Source: Bog-159 sp050008575
GTDB taxonomy: Bacteria > Acidobacteriota > Terriglobia > Bryobacterales > Bryobacteraceae
NCBI GenBank assembly: GCA_050008575.1
Contig: JBEKMJ010000007.1
Span: 1-64,000, forward strand
Direction: 5' to 3'
DNA length: 64,000 bases
Shown here: positions 25,110 through 34,636 of the stretch, in pieces
Numbering within the stretch: the first letter of the stretch is position 1
How the letters are laid out: each line of letters begins with the position of its first letter
Notes under the pieces: model-generated
Databases searched by the model: none
Seen by the model: only the letters and a program-made list of their open reading frames with translations
What the model was told of the DNA's origin: nothing
Position numbers and translations under genes: made by a program

Positions 25110-26540
25110 ATGGTACCGTTTCCGAAATTCGATCAGATTTCGATTATTTCCGATCTGCACATGGGCGGACCGGCGGGACACCAGATCTTTCGGCTGGGCG
25201 GTCTGCTGGGAAAATTCGTCGATTATCTGGGGCAAGCGGGCACGGGCAAGCGGGCACTGGTAATCAACGGGGACATGGTCGATTTCCTGGCGGAAGAGAA
25301 CGCGATGTATTTCGACCCGGAAGGCGCAATTGAAAAGCTGAACCGGATGCGCGCGGACGCCGCCTTTGCGCCAGCGTGGGACGCTCTGGTACGGTACACG
25401 AACACGGGCGCGCGCCATCTGGCGATAACCTTGGGAAATCACGATCTGGAACTCGCGTTGCCCTGGGTGAGAGAGCGGCTATTGGATATATTGAGCGGCG
25501 GCGACTCCGCAGCCCGCGCGCGGATCACCCTGGCATTCGACGGCACGGGTTTTGCCTGCGAGGTGGGCGGCGACCGTGTGCTCTGCGTACACGGCAACGA
25601 AGTAGACACATGGAATGTGACGGATTACGAAGCTCTGCGCCGGCTTACTGTCGATCGAATGCAAAAAGGGAGCGCTCCCGTCTGGACGCCAAACGCCGGC
25701 AGCAAGCTGGTGATCGACGTGATGAATAAAATCAAGGGCTGTCACGCTTTCGTCGACATCTTGAAGCCGGAGAAGGAGGCCGCACTGAGAATCCTCTACG
25801 CGCTGAAGCCCGATCTGAAGTCGAAGCTGACTTCCATCGCGGCCATCGCCACGCGCCGGGTTTGGGACGAAGGGCGCCGCGCGGTGCGGCTGCTGTCGGA
25901 TGCGCCCGGCGGCGAACAGCCGGCGGAGGAGGAGTATTTCCGGATGGCGGGCCGGGCGGCCCAGAACTCGGCCGATGTCGAGACTCTGATGGACCGTGCG
26001 GAGGAACTGTTCAAGGCTGGGAAGAATCCGTTGGACATGGTTCACGAGCGCGAATCGGAGCGGTTGGGTTGGTGGGGCGAGTTAGTGAGCACGGCCTTTC
26101 GCGGCGAGCCTCATGAAATCGCATGGTCGGGCGTGAAAGAGATGGCCAACGACACGACTTTTCAGGTGCGGCGCGTGGATGACGATTTCGAAAAGATCGA
26201 CGCCATGGCCGCGCGCGATTTCAAATATGTGGTCGCGGGCCACACGCACCTGGCGCGCGCCCTCGGCCGAAGGAATGGCGGGGGACTCTATTACAACACC
26301 GGGACGTGGGCGACCCTGATGCGGCTAGGACGGGAGGATCTCCGGTCGGCGGAGAGTTTCGAGCCTGTATTCCGGCGCCTGCAGGAGGCGCAGACCATTC
26401 CCGATCTAGGGAATCTGGCATTCGCCCGCCCGACCGTGGCCACGATCCGCGCTGGAAATGGCCAAACCGAATCGGATCTGCGGAAGGTGATTGAGACGGA
26501 CGGCAGAATCGGTTTTGTGGACGTTGGAGACGAACAATGA
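25110..26540 (+). CDS. calcineurin-like metallophosphoesterase, coupled to CHAT protease gene
   Basis: A 476-residue cytoplasmic metallophosphoesterase with all five metal-binding motifs: SDLHMG (D15, H17), NGDMVDF (D55), GNHD (110-112), HGNE (H161) and GHTH (about 375). A helical insertion of roughly 170 residues separates the fourth and fifth motifs and may be a regulatory or partner-binding part. The stop overlaps the start of the CHAT gene (ATGA), so the two are co-translated. The substrate could be a nucleotide, nucleic acid or phosphoprotein. Confidence 0.88.
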   Translation: MVPFPKFDQISIISDLHMGGPAGHQIFRLGGLLGKFVDYLGQAGTGKRALVINGDMVDFLAEENAMYFDPEGAIEKLNRMRADAAFAPAWDALVRYTNTGARHLAITLGNHDLELALPWVRERLLDILSGGDSAARARITLAFDGTGFACEVGGDRVLCVHGNEVDTWNVTDYEALRRLTVDRMQKGSAPVWTPNAGSKLVIDVMNKIKGCHAFVDILKPEKEAALRILYALKPDLKSKLTSIAAIATRRVWDEGRRAVRLLSDAPGGEQPAEEEYFRMAGRAAQNSADVETLMDRAEELFKAGKNPLDMVHERESERLGWWGELVSTAFRGEPHEIAWSGVKEMANDTTFQVRRVDDDFEKIDAMAARDFKYVVAGHTHLARALGRRNGGGLYYNTGTWATLMRLGREDLRSAESFEPVFRRLQEAQTIPDLGNLAFARPTVATIRAGNGQTESDLRKVIETDGRIGFVDVGDEQ

Positions 26541-28465
26541 GAACCATCCGGCTGGAAATCCTGCGCCACGGCCCGTCGCATAACCAGCTCCTATCGCCGT
26601 TGACCGAGTATTTTGCGCTATGCGAGAACCATCCGGCGGTCACGGTGAGATTGCCGTTCGAACACGCCGAGTTCCTGGCGCGGCTGCGGGCGCTGCAATA
26701 CAAGCGGAACGATCCGGAGTACCGCGCGCTTGAGTTGGAAGACGTCTCGCGGCAGATGACGGAAATCCTGGGTCAAGTTCCCGGCCTGATTCGAGAGCTC
26801 GCGGGACAAGCCGCGGACGCGGACCAGCAATTTCACTTGCGCCTGATCCTGAGCGCGAACGAACTGGCTCTGCTGCCGTTCGAGATCACCAACGCGGCGC
26901 AGGGATTCGCCGGCGCGGGGCAGCCGCTGCTGCTGCAATCGCAGAGTCCGGTATGTATCACGCGCGAAGTGCGGCGCGTGGCCACCGAACATCTGGAGTG
27001 GCCGCCGCCGCCGGATCCCCGGATTTTATTCGCCGCGGCGGGGCCCGACGCCCAGATCCCGCTGGAGGAGCACTTGCTAGTGCTGCGCGCGGCCATCGAC
27101 CCTTGGGTATTTCATTACAAGGACGAGAAAGACCGCCGCGCGAAAATCGGCGAACACCTGACGGTTCTTCCGCGCGCCACTTTGCGAGAGATCGAAACCG
27201 AGTGCGCAACTGGGAAATACACGCACGTGCATATTCTCGCGCACGGCGTACCGCTGGCCAAGGGCGACGACCGGCGCTTCGGGATCGCCCTGTACGATTC
27301 GGCCGATCCGGAGCGGAGCGAGATTGTGGAAGGAACGCGGTTGGCGAAAGCGATACGCGCGCCGCTCAGCAGCGGGGACCCCGGTCTGGCGCACCCGGCG
27401 GTGGTGACCCTGGCCGCTTGCAACGCGGGCGATGTCGGCTCGGTGGTGGGAGCGGGCGCCAGCATCGCGCATGCGCTGCACGAAGAGGGCATCCCGTTGG
27501 TGGTGGCCTCCCAATTCCCGCTTTCGTTTCCAGGATCCGTAGTCATGGCCCAGGTCCTTTACGAGGGTTTGCTGGTCGGCGAAGATCCGCGCACACTGCT
27601 GGTAAACCTGCGCAGAAAGCTGCGGACGCAGGTGGCGGCCGCCCACGATTGGGTCAGTATCGTCGCGTATGCGTCGCTCCCCGCGGACCTGGATCAAAAA
27701 CTCGGCGCGATTCAGATTTACCAGGCGTTCCGCCGCCTGGGGGCCGCCATCAACTACGCCGACAAGATGATAGTGGACGACAAACCGGCGCCTGCTGAGA
27801 TGGCCGCGCAACGCGACCGGCTAATGGCCGCGCGAAACCGTATCGACAGGCTGATCGACAAGTCGCAAGACGCGAAGAATCGCGGGATTTTGGCCAGCGC
27901 CGACAAACGGCTGGCGCAAATACTGTTCCGCATGACACCATCGGCCGACGCCGCGGCGAAGCCGAAATATGACGATGTCCGCGACCGGTTGAAGACCGCT
28001 AGGAAGAACTACGACGAGACCTTCCGGCGCGACCGGTCGCAAGTGTGGGCGCTGGTGCAGGCGATGGCGCTGACGCTCGTTTTGCGGGGCTGGGACAAGA
28101 ACGAAAAAGTCTCGCCCGACCAGTGGACTCTGGCGAGGATCTTTTCGGATCAGGAGGTGAAACTAGGCGACCGCCAGAGGCAAGCCTGGGCGCACGCCAA
28201 TCTCATGGAGCTATATTTGCTGGCGCTGGCATTTCGCGACAGCGCGCCACCGGTGAGCCCAGAGGATGCGAGAGTCAAAGCCACGGAGCACGCCCAGGCC
28301 TTTCGGAACGTGGCGGATCTTACCGCTGTCGAGATCCATTCGACAAGAAGACAGGTGCTCCGATATTCCTCCTTCTTCGCCGAGCTCAATGAAGAGTTCA
28401 AATCGGCGGGCGATCTGGCGGCCGTATTAGCCAACGAGATCCCGGAGTCGTCGGTCTACGCTTAG
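26537..28465 (+). CDS. CHAT-domain caspase-like protease with helical C-terminal domain
   Basis: A 642-residue protein. Residues about 155-390 form a CHAT (caspase HetF-associated) peptidase with the catalytic dyad H236 (HVHILAHGVPL) and C295 (VTLAACNAGDVGS). The C-terminal 250 residues are alpha-helical (TPR-like, with IYQAFRRLGAAINYADKM). No signal peptide. It overlaps the metallophosphoesterase by 4 bp. CHAT proteases in bacteria serve in regulated proteolysis and in phage defence (for example with type III-E CRISPR or gasdermins). No gasdermin or CRISPR gene is nearby; the partner here is the phosphoesterase. Confidence 0.87.
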   Translation: MRTIRLEILRHGPSHNQLLSPLTEYFALCENHPAVTVRLPFEHAEFLARLRALQYKRNDPEYRALELEDVSRQMTEILGQVPGLIRELAGQAADADQQFHLRLILSANELALLPFEITNAAQGFAGAGQPLLLQSQSPVCITREVRRVATEHLEWPPPPDPRILFAAAGPDAQIPLEEHLLVLRAAIDPWVFHYKDEKDRRAKIGEHLTVLPRATLREIETECATGKYTHVHILAHGVPLAKGDDRRFGIALYDSADPERSEIVEGTRLAKAIRAPLSSGDPGLAHPAVVTLAACNAGDVGSVVGAGASIAHALHEEGIPLVVASQFPLSFPGSVVMAQVLYEGLLVGEDPRTLLVNLRRKLRTQVAAAHDWVSIVAYASLPADLDQKLGAIQIYQAFRRLGAAINYADKMIVDDKPAPAEMAAQRDRLMAARNRIDRLIDKSQDAKNRGILASADKRLAQILFRMTPSADAAAKPKYDDVRDRLKTARKNYDETFRRDRSQVWALVQAMALTLVLRGWDKNEKVSPDQWTLARIFSDQEVKLGDRQRQAWAHANLMELYLLALAFRDSAPPVSPEDARVKATEHAQAFRNVADLTAVEIHSTRRQVLRYSSFFAELNEEFKSAGDLAAVLANEIPESSVYA

Positions 28466-28480
28466 CCTTCAAGGCTCGGC

Positions 28481-28527
28481 CGAAGAGCGGGCCTGCGAGG
28501 CCCGCGCAGGCTGCGAGCCTGCCCCAC
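28481..28527 (+). repeat. double-hairpin repeat, CCCCAC family
   Basis: GCGGGCCTGCGAGGCCCGC then GCAGGCTGCGAGCCTGC and CCCCAC, in the gap between the CHAT gene and the GH31 gene. Confidence 0.8.
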
Positions 28528-28570
28528 TTCGCCCTCGGGTACAATAGCGCTTCAGCAGCGCAGGTGCCCC

Positions 28571-31003
28571 ATGAAGAAGATCGTCTCGTCTATTGCTTGC
28601 CTGGCTTGGCTCTCCCCGTGCGCCGGAGCCATCGATTTCAAAGGGTTTGCGACCGTCGCGCCGCTAGCCAGCTTTAGCTCGACGCGCGACACCGTGACGA
28701 TCGTGTGCCGCGATCAGTCGCAAATCCGCTTTTTCATCCTGGCGCCGGACTTGATCCGGGTGCGCGCCTCCTTTCGTGCGCCGCTGCCGGAGCGCGACCA
28801 CTCCTGGGCGATCGCCAAGAATGCGTGGGACGTTCCGAAGTGGAGCGTGAAGGAGGAGCCGGACGACGTCGTGATCGCCACCGAGGAAGTGGAGGCGGTG
28901 GTGCACCGGTCGCCGCTGCTGGTCGAGTTTCGGGATGCGAAGAGCCATCGCACGATCAACGCCGACGCGCTTCCCATGATGTGGGACCCTCACGTGAACA
29001 ATCAGCGCCTGCACACGATTGGGGCCGCGAAAAAGCTGGGCTTCGACGAACATTTCTACGGCCTGGGCGAAAAGGCGGCCCGCTTCGACAAGCGGCGGAG
29101 CCAGTTCAGCATGTGGAACTCCGACACGCCCGCCTATAAGGAAGGCACCGATCCGATCTATCAGGACATTCCTTTCTATCTAGGCTGGCAGGCCGGCGGT
29201 GCGTACGGTATTTTTTTCGATAACAGTTATCGCACGCATTTCGACTTCGCCGCGGAATCGCCGGACCGCGTGGCGTTCTCCGCCGAGGGCGGAGAGATGA
29301 ACTATTACTTCTTCCAAGGTCCGTCGATCAAGAAGATCCTGGGACGCTACGCGGATCTTACCGGCCACCTGCCCATGCCGCCTAAGTGGGCGCTGGGGAA
29401 TCAGCAAAGCCGCTGGAGCTACTTTCCGGATACGGCAGCGGAGGAAGTCGTGCGCCGCTACCGGGCCGAAGACCTGCCGCTGGATGTCCTGCATCTGGAT
29501 ATCGATTACATGCAGGAATACCGGGTCTTCACGTGGAACCGCGAAGGTTACCCGGATCCCACGGCTTTCACGGAGAAGCTGCGCAAACAGGGCGTAAAAG
29601 TGGTGGTGATCGTGGATCCGGGAGTCAAGTATGAGCCGCCCGCGCCGGGCATAACGGATGCCGCTAATCCGGAACTGGCTGCCCAGGACAAGAGTTACTA
29701 CGTATTTAACCAAGGGACGGCGAAAGACTATTTCCTGAAACGCGCGGATGGCAAGCCCTGGATCGGCGCGGTATGGCCGGGAAAGGCCGTCTACGCCGAC
29801 TTCACGCTGGATGCCGCGGCACGCTGGTGGGGCGACTTGCATCGCGCCTACCTGGATCACGGAGTAGCCGGGATCTGGAACGACATGAACGAGCCGTCCG
29901 ACTTCCTGGACCAGACCGGCAAGACGCAGATGGATGTGGTTACTTACGATGACGGCGCCAAGTCGCCTTATGCCGGGAATCGCAATCTTTTCGCGCTGAA
30001 CGAAGCGCGCGCCACTTACGAAGGTCTGGTACGGCTGCGGCCCAACGACCGGCCTTACATCATCACGCGCGCGGCGTACGCCGGCATCCAGCGTTATTCC
30101 ACCATGTGGACCGGCGACAACACCGCCACTTGGGATGCCATGGCTCTGAGTATCCCGATGTTTGAGACGTTGGGGCTTTCCGGGGAGCCGTTCGTGGGCG
30201 CCGACGCGGGCGGCTTCATCGGGCGCACCGACGCGGAGTTGTTGACGCGCTGGTATCAGATCGCGTTCCTGACGCCATTCTGCCGGAACCATGCGCAAAG
30301 GGACGCTTACGATCACGAACCCTGGCGCTTCGGCACTTACTACGAAGACATCATCCGCAAGTACTTGAAGCTGCGGTATCGCTTTCTGCCGTTCCTCTAC
30401 ACCACGCTGGAGGAGGCCCACCGCACCGGCGTGCCGATCTTTCGGCCATTGCTGCTCAATTACCAGAACGATGCCAACACGCTGGACATCGACGACGAGT
30501 TCATGATCGGCAGCGACTTGTTGGTCGCTCCCATACTGAAGCCCGGGTTGACGGGGCGGTTGGTATACCTACCCGAAGGGACCTGGTATGACTATTGGAC
30601 GGGCCGGCAGTTCACCGGCGGCCGTATGATTCACGCGTACGCTCCCCTGGAGACGGTGCCCTTGTATGTGCGCGGCGGGGCGATCGTTCCCATGGGACCG
30701 GAAATGAATTACGTGGGGGAAAAAGCTACCGATCCGGTTACGTTTGAGATTTATCCGGATGGGCAAGGCAGGGCCGAGGTTTCGCTTTACGAGGACGACG
30801 GCCTTAGTCCGGCTTACCGGAATGGCGTGGAGCGGCGAACCACAGTGCGCTACCAGGCGCCCGAGATCAATGTGAGCGGTGCAACCGGGAGTTATCTGCC
30901 GGGCGCACGTAGGCTGATGTTCGCGGTGCACGCGGCGGCCGAGCGCGGCAAGCCGGTGGAGTTCGCCGATGACGGCAGGCCACACACGATCCGGGTAAAA
31001 TGA
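28571..31003 (+). CDS. secreted alpha-glucosidase-type glycoside hydrolase family 31
   Basis: Exported GH31 enzyme of 810 residues with a signal peptide (IVSSIACLAWLSPCAGA). The order is N-terminal beta-sandwich, (beta/alpha)8 barrel and two C-terminal sheets. The nucleophile Asp is in GIWNDMNEPSDF (about residue 438) and the acid/base Asp in STMWTGDNTATWD (about 514). Likely hydrolyses alpha-glucosides (or alpha-xylosides) released from plant or microbial polysaccharides. Its stop overlaps the start of the PQQ dehydrogenase (ATGA), suggesting sugar release coupled to periplasmic oxidation. Confidence 0.93.
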   Translation: MKKIVSSIACLAWLSPCAGAIDFKGFATVAPLASFSSTRDTVTIVCRDQSQIRFFILAPDLIRVRASFRAPLPERDHSWAIAKNAWDVPKWSVKEEPDDVVIATEEVEAVVHRSPLLVEFRDAKSHRTINADALPMMWDPHVNNQRLHTIGAAKKLGFDEHFYGLGEKAARFDKRRSQFSMWNSDTPAYKEGTDPIYQDIPFYLGWQAGGAYGIFFDNSYRTHFDFAAESPDRVAFSAEGGEMNYYFFQGPSIKKILGRYADLTGHLPMPPKWALGNQQSRWSYFPDTAAEEVVRRYRAEDLPLDVLHLDIDYMQEYRVFTWNREGYPDPTAFTEKLRKQGVKVVVIVDPGVKYEPPAPGITDAANPELAAQDKSYYVFNQGTAKDYFLKRADGKPWIGAVWPGKAVYADFTLDAAARWWGDLHRAYLDHGVAGIWNDMNEPSDFLDQTGKTQMDVVTYDDGAKSPYAGNRNLFALNEARATYEGLVRLRPNDRPYIITRAAYAGIQRYSTMWTGDNTATWDAMALSIPMFETLGLSGEPFVGADAGGFIGRTDAELLTRWYQIAFLTPFCRNHAQRDAYDHEPWRFGTYYEDIIRKYLKLRYRFLPFLYTTLEEAHRTGVPIFRPLLLNYQNDANTLDIDDEFMIGSDLLVAPILKPGLTGRLVYLPEGTWYDYWTGRQFTGGRMIHAYAPLETVPLYVRGGAIVPMGPEMNYVGEKATDPVTFEIYPDGQGRAEVSLYEDDGLSPAYRNGVERRTTVRYQAPEINVSGATGSYLPGARRLMFAVHAAAERGKPVEFADDGRPHTIRVK

Positions 31004-33147
31004 GGACCTTGTTCAGACGAACGGGTGTCGAGACGGGTTTCGACACGGCACGCATAAGTGCGTGCGCCACGTTGATCTGCGCCGCCGTTCTGGGCGCCGC
31101 CGAACCCTATCGCGATTGGGCGGTGTACGGCGGCGGCGCGGAGAGCATTCGCTACTCGGCGCTCACCCAGATCAATCGCGGCAACGTGGCGCGCCTGGAA
31201 GTGGCGTGGACTTACGATACCGGCGACGTATTCCCGGATTCTGAAATGGAATGCAATCCCATCGTCGTCAATGGGCTGCTGTACGCTACGACTCCGAAGC
31301 TGCGGCTGATCGCGTTGGACGCCGCCACAGGCAGCCTGCGCTGGTCATTCGATCCGCGGCAGAACGAGCGGGCCGCATTCGGCAAAGCCCGCAATCGCGG
31401 AGTTACTTATTGGGCGGATGGCGGGGAGCAGCGCATCTTTTTCGTCGCCAGCCACTGGCTTTACGCCCTCGACGCACGCACCGGCGCGATCGTCAAGAAC
31501 TTTGGTGAAGACGGCAGGGTGGATCTGCGGCAGGGTCTGGGCCGGCCGCCGGAAGAAATGTCCATTTCGGCGACCAGCCCAGGCATCGTTTACAAAGACC
31601 TGCTGATCCTGGGCAGCATCGTCAGCGAAACGCTGCCCGCGTCGCCCGGCGATATTCGCGCCTACGACACGCGCACAGGCAAGATCCGCTGGACCTTCCA
31701 CACCATTCCGCACCCTGGCGAAGCCGGCTACGAAACGTGGCCCAAGGATGCCTGGCGGTATATCGGCGGCGTCAACAACTGGGCTGGCATGAGCCTCGAC
31801 GAAAAGCGCGGCCTGGTGTTTGTTCCCACCGGCTCGGCATCTTTCGATTTCTATGGCTCGAATCGCAAGGGCGACGACCTGTTCGCCAACACGCTGCTGG
31901 CGCTGAAAGCGGAAACCGGCGAGCGCGTCTGGCATTTTCAAGCCGTACACCACGATCTTTGGGACCGCGACTTCCCGGCGCCGCCCAATCTGGTGACGGT
32001 CCGGCACGAGGGCCGCGCGGTGGATGCCGTTGCCCAGATCACGAAATCCGGCCATGTATTCCTGTTCGATCGCGCGACGGGACAGCCGCTGTTTCCGATT
32101 GAGGAGCGGTCCGTTCCGGCTACTGAAGTGGATGGCGAAGCGACCGCGGCGCGGCAGCCCTTGCCGTTGAAGCCGCCGCCTTTCGCGCGCCAGATCTTCA
32201 CGGGGGACATGGTCACCAACCGCACGCCCGAAGCGCATGCCGCCACCCTGGCGCGGCTGCGGCAGGTGCGCAGCGCGGGCCAATTTGTGCCGCCCAGCCT
32301 GGAAGGCACCGTCGTCTTTCCGGGCTTCGACGGAGGCGCGGAATGGGGCGGCGCGGCTTTCGATCCGGCGTCCGGTTTGCTTTACGTCAACGCCAACGAG
32401 ATGCCGTGGATTCTGCGCCTGGTGGAGTCGCCGCGGGACCACGGAACCAGCGGGCGCAGCCTTTATATTTCGCGTTGCGCGGGTTGCCATCGCCAGGACC
32501 GGAGAGGCAGCCCTCCGGAATTCCCGTCGCTGGCCGATATTGCCGCTAGCCGTACGCGCGAGCAGATCGCCGCCATGATTCACGATGGCAGCGGTCGCAT
32601 GCCGGCGTTCGCGCAGTTGCCCCCGGATGCCGTCGCCGCCCTTATCGCTTACCTCACCACTGGTGAAGACTTGGCAGTTTCCGGAGTCGCGCGCGGCCCA
32701 TGGCCGATCGAGCAGAAATACCGGCACGACGGCTATAACAAGTTTCTCGACCCGGATGGCTATCCGGCAGTCGAGCCGCCCTGGGGAACGCTGAATGCCA
32801 TCGACCTGAACAAGGGCGAGATCGCCTGGAAGATCCCGTTCGGCGAGTATCCCGAGCTGGCCGCCAAGGGACTGCGGCACACCGGCAGCGAGAATTATGG
32901 GGGGCCGGTGGTGACCGCCGGCGGGCTGTTGTTCATCGCCGCCACGAACCACGACCGTAAGTTTCATGCCTTTGACAAAACCACCGGCGAGCTGCTTTGG
33001 GAAACCACGTTGCCCGCGGCGGGCAACGCGACGCCCGCGACTTACGAAGTGGATGGGCGCCAGTTCGTGGTGGTGGCAGCCGGGGGAGGCAAGTCGGGTG
33101 CGCCCTCCGGCGGGAGCTACGTGGCGTTCGCACTACCCAAGAATTAG
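31000..33147 (+). CDS. PQQ-dependent dehydrogenase with internal cytochrome c domain
   Basis: Periplasmic quinoprotein of 715 residues, beta-propeller family (tryptophan-docking motifs such as ATGSLRWSFD, TGKIRWTFH and KGEIAWKIPFG). A cytochrome c domain with CAGCH at about residue 491 is inserted between propeller blades. Substrate may be a sugar or alcohol. Residues 8-23 are encoded by a palindromic repeat (31025-31071) that precedes the hydrophobic signal core (ISACATLICAAVLGA), so the N-terminus is partly repeat-derived. Coupled to GH31 by ATGA overlap. Confidence 0.88.
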   Translation: MRTLFRRTGVETGFDTARISACATLICAAVLGAAEPYRDWAVYGGGAESIRYSALTQINRGNVARLEVAWTYDTGDVFPDSEMECNPIVVNGLLYATTPKLRLIALDAATGSLRWSFDPRQNERAAFGKARNRGVTYWADGGEQRIFFVASHWLYALDARTGAIVKNFGEDGRVDLRQGLGRPPEEMSISATSPGIVYKDLLILGSIVSETLPASPGDIRAYDTRTGKIRWTFHTIPHPGEAGYETWPKDAWRYIGGVNNWAGMSLDEKRGLVFVPTGSASFDFYGSNRKGDDLFANTLLALKAETGERVWHFQAVHHDLWDRDFPAPPNLVTVRHEGRAVDAVAQITKSGHVFLFDRATGQPLFPIEERSVPATEVDGEATAARQPLPLKPPPFARQIFTGDMVTNRTPEAHAATLARLRQVRSAGQFVPPSLEGTVVFPGFDGGAEWGGAAFDPASGLLYVNANEMPWILRLVESPRDHGTSGRSLYISRCAGCHRQDRRGSPPEFPSLADIAASRTREQIAAMIHDGSGRMPAFAQLPPDAVAALIAYLTTGEDLAVSGVARGPWPIEQKYRHDGYNKFLDPDGYPAVEPPWGTLNAIDLNKGEIAWKIPFGEYPELAAKGLRHTGSENYGGPVVTAGGLLFIAATNHDRKFHAFDKTTGELLWETTLPAAGNATPATYEVDGRQFVVVAAGGGKSGAPSGGSYVAFALPKN
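31025..31071. repeat. double-hairpin repeat, GCGCCACG family, inside PQQ dehydrogenase 5' end
   Basis: GTGTCGagacgggttTCGACAC followed by CACGCATaagTGCGTG and GCGCCACG. It is translated in frame before and into the signal peptide. Confidence 0.75.
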
Positions 33148-33152
33148 TGCCA

Positions 33153-33197
33153 CTGGAGGGCGGGCAATTCTGCCCGCAGCCGGCTGTCAGCCGGCTC
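33153..33197 (+). repeat. double-hairpin repeat (GGGCGGGCAATTCTGCCC type)
   Basis: GGCGGGCAattcTGCCCGC followed by GCCGGCTgtcAGCCGGC. Related copies are at 41785 and, inverted, at 49059. The 373-bp gap 33148-33520 otherwise holds only another repeat and no gene. Confidence 0.75.
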
Positions 33198-33394
33198 TGG
33201 CCCGCATTAGACTACTAGGGACCGGGGCGACAGGCGACAGATTGAAAAGGGTGTTGAATGTGTCGCTTTTTGTCGGCCAGCGGCGATGAGTGGCGCGGCT
33301 CTTTTCCGATACCACCGTACGGCATCGGCGCGCCTGTGTTTTCAATCGGGTAGAGGAACTTGAAATGCGCGATCGCGGCGCCGGGCTGCGCTCG

Positions 33395-33442
33395 CCGAAG
33401 AGCGGGCCTGCGAGGCCCGCGCAGGCTGCGAGCCTGCCCCAC
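33395..33442 (+). repeat. double-hairpin repeat, CCCCAC family
   Basis: Identical core to the copies at 14591 and 28481 (GCGGGCCTGCGAGGCCCGC, GCAGGCTGCGAGCCTGC, CCCCAC). It lies 78 bp upstream of the PIN-TRAM start. Confidence 0.8.
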
Positions 33443-33520
33443 TAAGAATTGGCTGCTTCGCAAGATGGCATGTTATACTCTTGGCGCGACCTTGTTAGCT
33501 CGCAACCAAGGTGCCTTCTC

Positions 33521-34627
33521 ATGCTCGATTTAACTATCGTTCGCATCATATTCGTGCTCGTGTTATCCGCGTCCGCCTACTTGCTGCACCCGTTCCAGGC
33601 TGCTCCTTCGCCTTGGGCCGCATTGGCCGGACTGGTTATTGGCGTCTGCATCATCTTTTTCGAGGTCCGGCTGGAAGAAATCAGCCTGAAAAGGCTGATC
33701 GGGGCGGCCTTTGGATCGGTGCTCGGTATCATCGGGGCGTTCTTCATGTCGCTTGTGCTGCGCTGGGCGCGGCCGGACGGCGTTGATACTTCCCACATGA
33801 TTCCGTTCATACAAATCTGCCTGCTTCTGTGGATGACCTACGTAGGCTTGATCGTGGGCGCCAAGAAGGGCGACATGCTCAACTTGTCCGCCTTGGGCGG
33901 TATTTTCGGCGGCGAGAAAGTGTCCAAGAAGTCGTTCAAGATCCTGGACACCAGCGTCATCATCGACGGCCGGATCGCCGACATCGCCGAAACCGGCTTC
34001 CTGGATGGCGTGCTGGTGATCCCGCAATTCGTGCTGCGCGAGCTGCAACTGGTGGCGGATTCCGCGGATTCCATGAAGCGCAACCGCGGACGCCGGGGGC
34101 TCGATATCCTGCAACGCATCCAGAAGATGGCGCACTTGAACGTGCAGATCGTGGAGGACGATTTCCCGCACGTGCGCGAGGTGGATATGAAGCTGATCGA
34201 GCTGGCCAAGGTCTACGATTCGAAGATCGTGACCAACGACTTCAATCTGAACAAGGTCGCCCAACTGCACGGCGTGCAAGTGCTGAACATCAACGAGCTG
34301 GCGAATGCGCTGAAGCCCATCGTGCTGCCGGGCGAAACCATGCGGGTGTTCATTTTGAAGGAAGGCAAGGAGTATAACCAGGGCGTAGCGTATCTGGACG
34401 ACGGCACCATGGTAGTGGTGGATAACGCCCGTAAGATGATCTCGAAGACCATCGATATCTCGGTTACCAGCGTGTTACAAACGACGGCGGGAAAGATGAT
34501 TTTCGGGAAATTCGACGAGCGCATGCACGCCGTGGCCATGGCCGCGGCCGCCGGCGGCGACAGGCACGACCGGACGCCGCGCAAGGGCGAGCCGCTCGCA
34601 TCGGAGAAAAGCACGGTAGAATCGTAA
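33521..34627 (+). CDS. PIN-TRAM domain integral membrane protein (YacL-like)
   Basis: A 368-residue protein with four N-terminal membrane helices (residues 1-120), a PIN nuclease-like domain (KILDTSVIIDGR at about 144, DSKIVTNDFNLNKVA at about 235) and a C-terminal TRAM domain (about 275-335). The ATG at 33521 has AAGGTG upstream; the longer in-frame reading starts in the repeat region. Acidic PIN residues are conserved, so ribonuclease activity is possible. It sits 9 bp before ispD, as in many bacteria. Confidence 0.88.
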   Translation: MLDLTIVRIIFVLVLSASAYLLHPFQAAPSPWAALAGLVIGVCIIFFEVRLEEISLKRLIGAAFGSVLGIIGAFFMSLVLRWARPDGVDTSHMIPFIQICLLLWMTYVGLIVGAKKGDMLNLSALGGIFGGEKVSKKSFKILDTSVIIDGRIADIAETGFLDGVLVIPQFVLRELQLVADSADSMKRNRGRRGLDILQRIQKMAHLNVQIVEDDFPHVREVDMKLIELAKVYDSKIVTNDFNLNKVAQLHGVQVLNINELANALKPIVLPGETMRVFILKEGKEYNQGVAYLDDGTMVVVDNARKMISKTIDISVTSVLQTTAGKMIFGKFDERMHAVAMAAAAGGDRHDRTPRKGEPLASEKSTVES

Positions 34628-34636
34628 GTTGGCCCT

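Noticed and set aside
33449..33520. Upstream start for the PIN-TRAM gene
   Set aside because: It falls between a repeat and a proper ribosome site; the ATG at 33521 precedes the first membrane helix.
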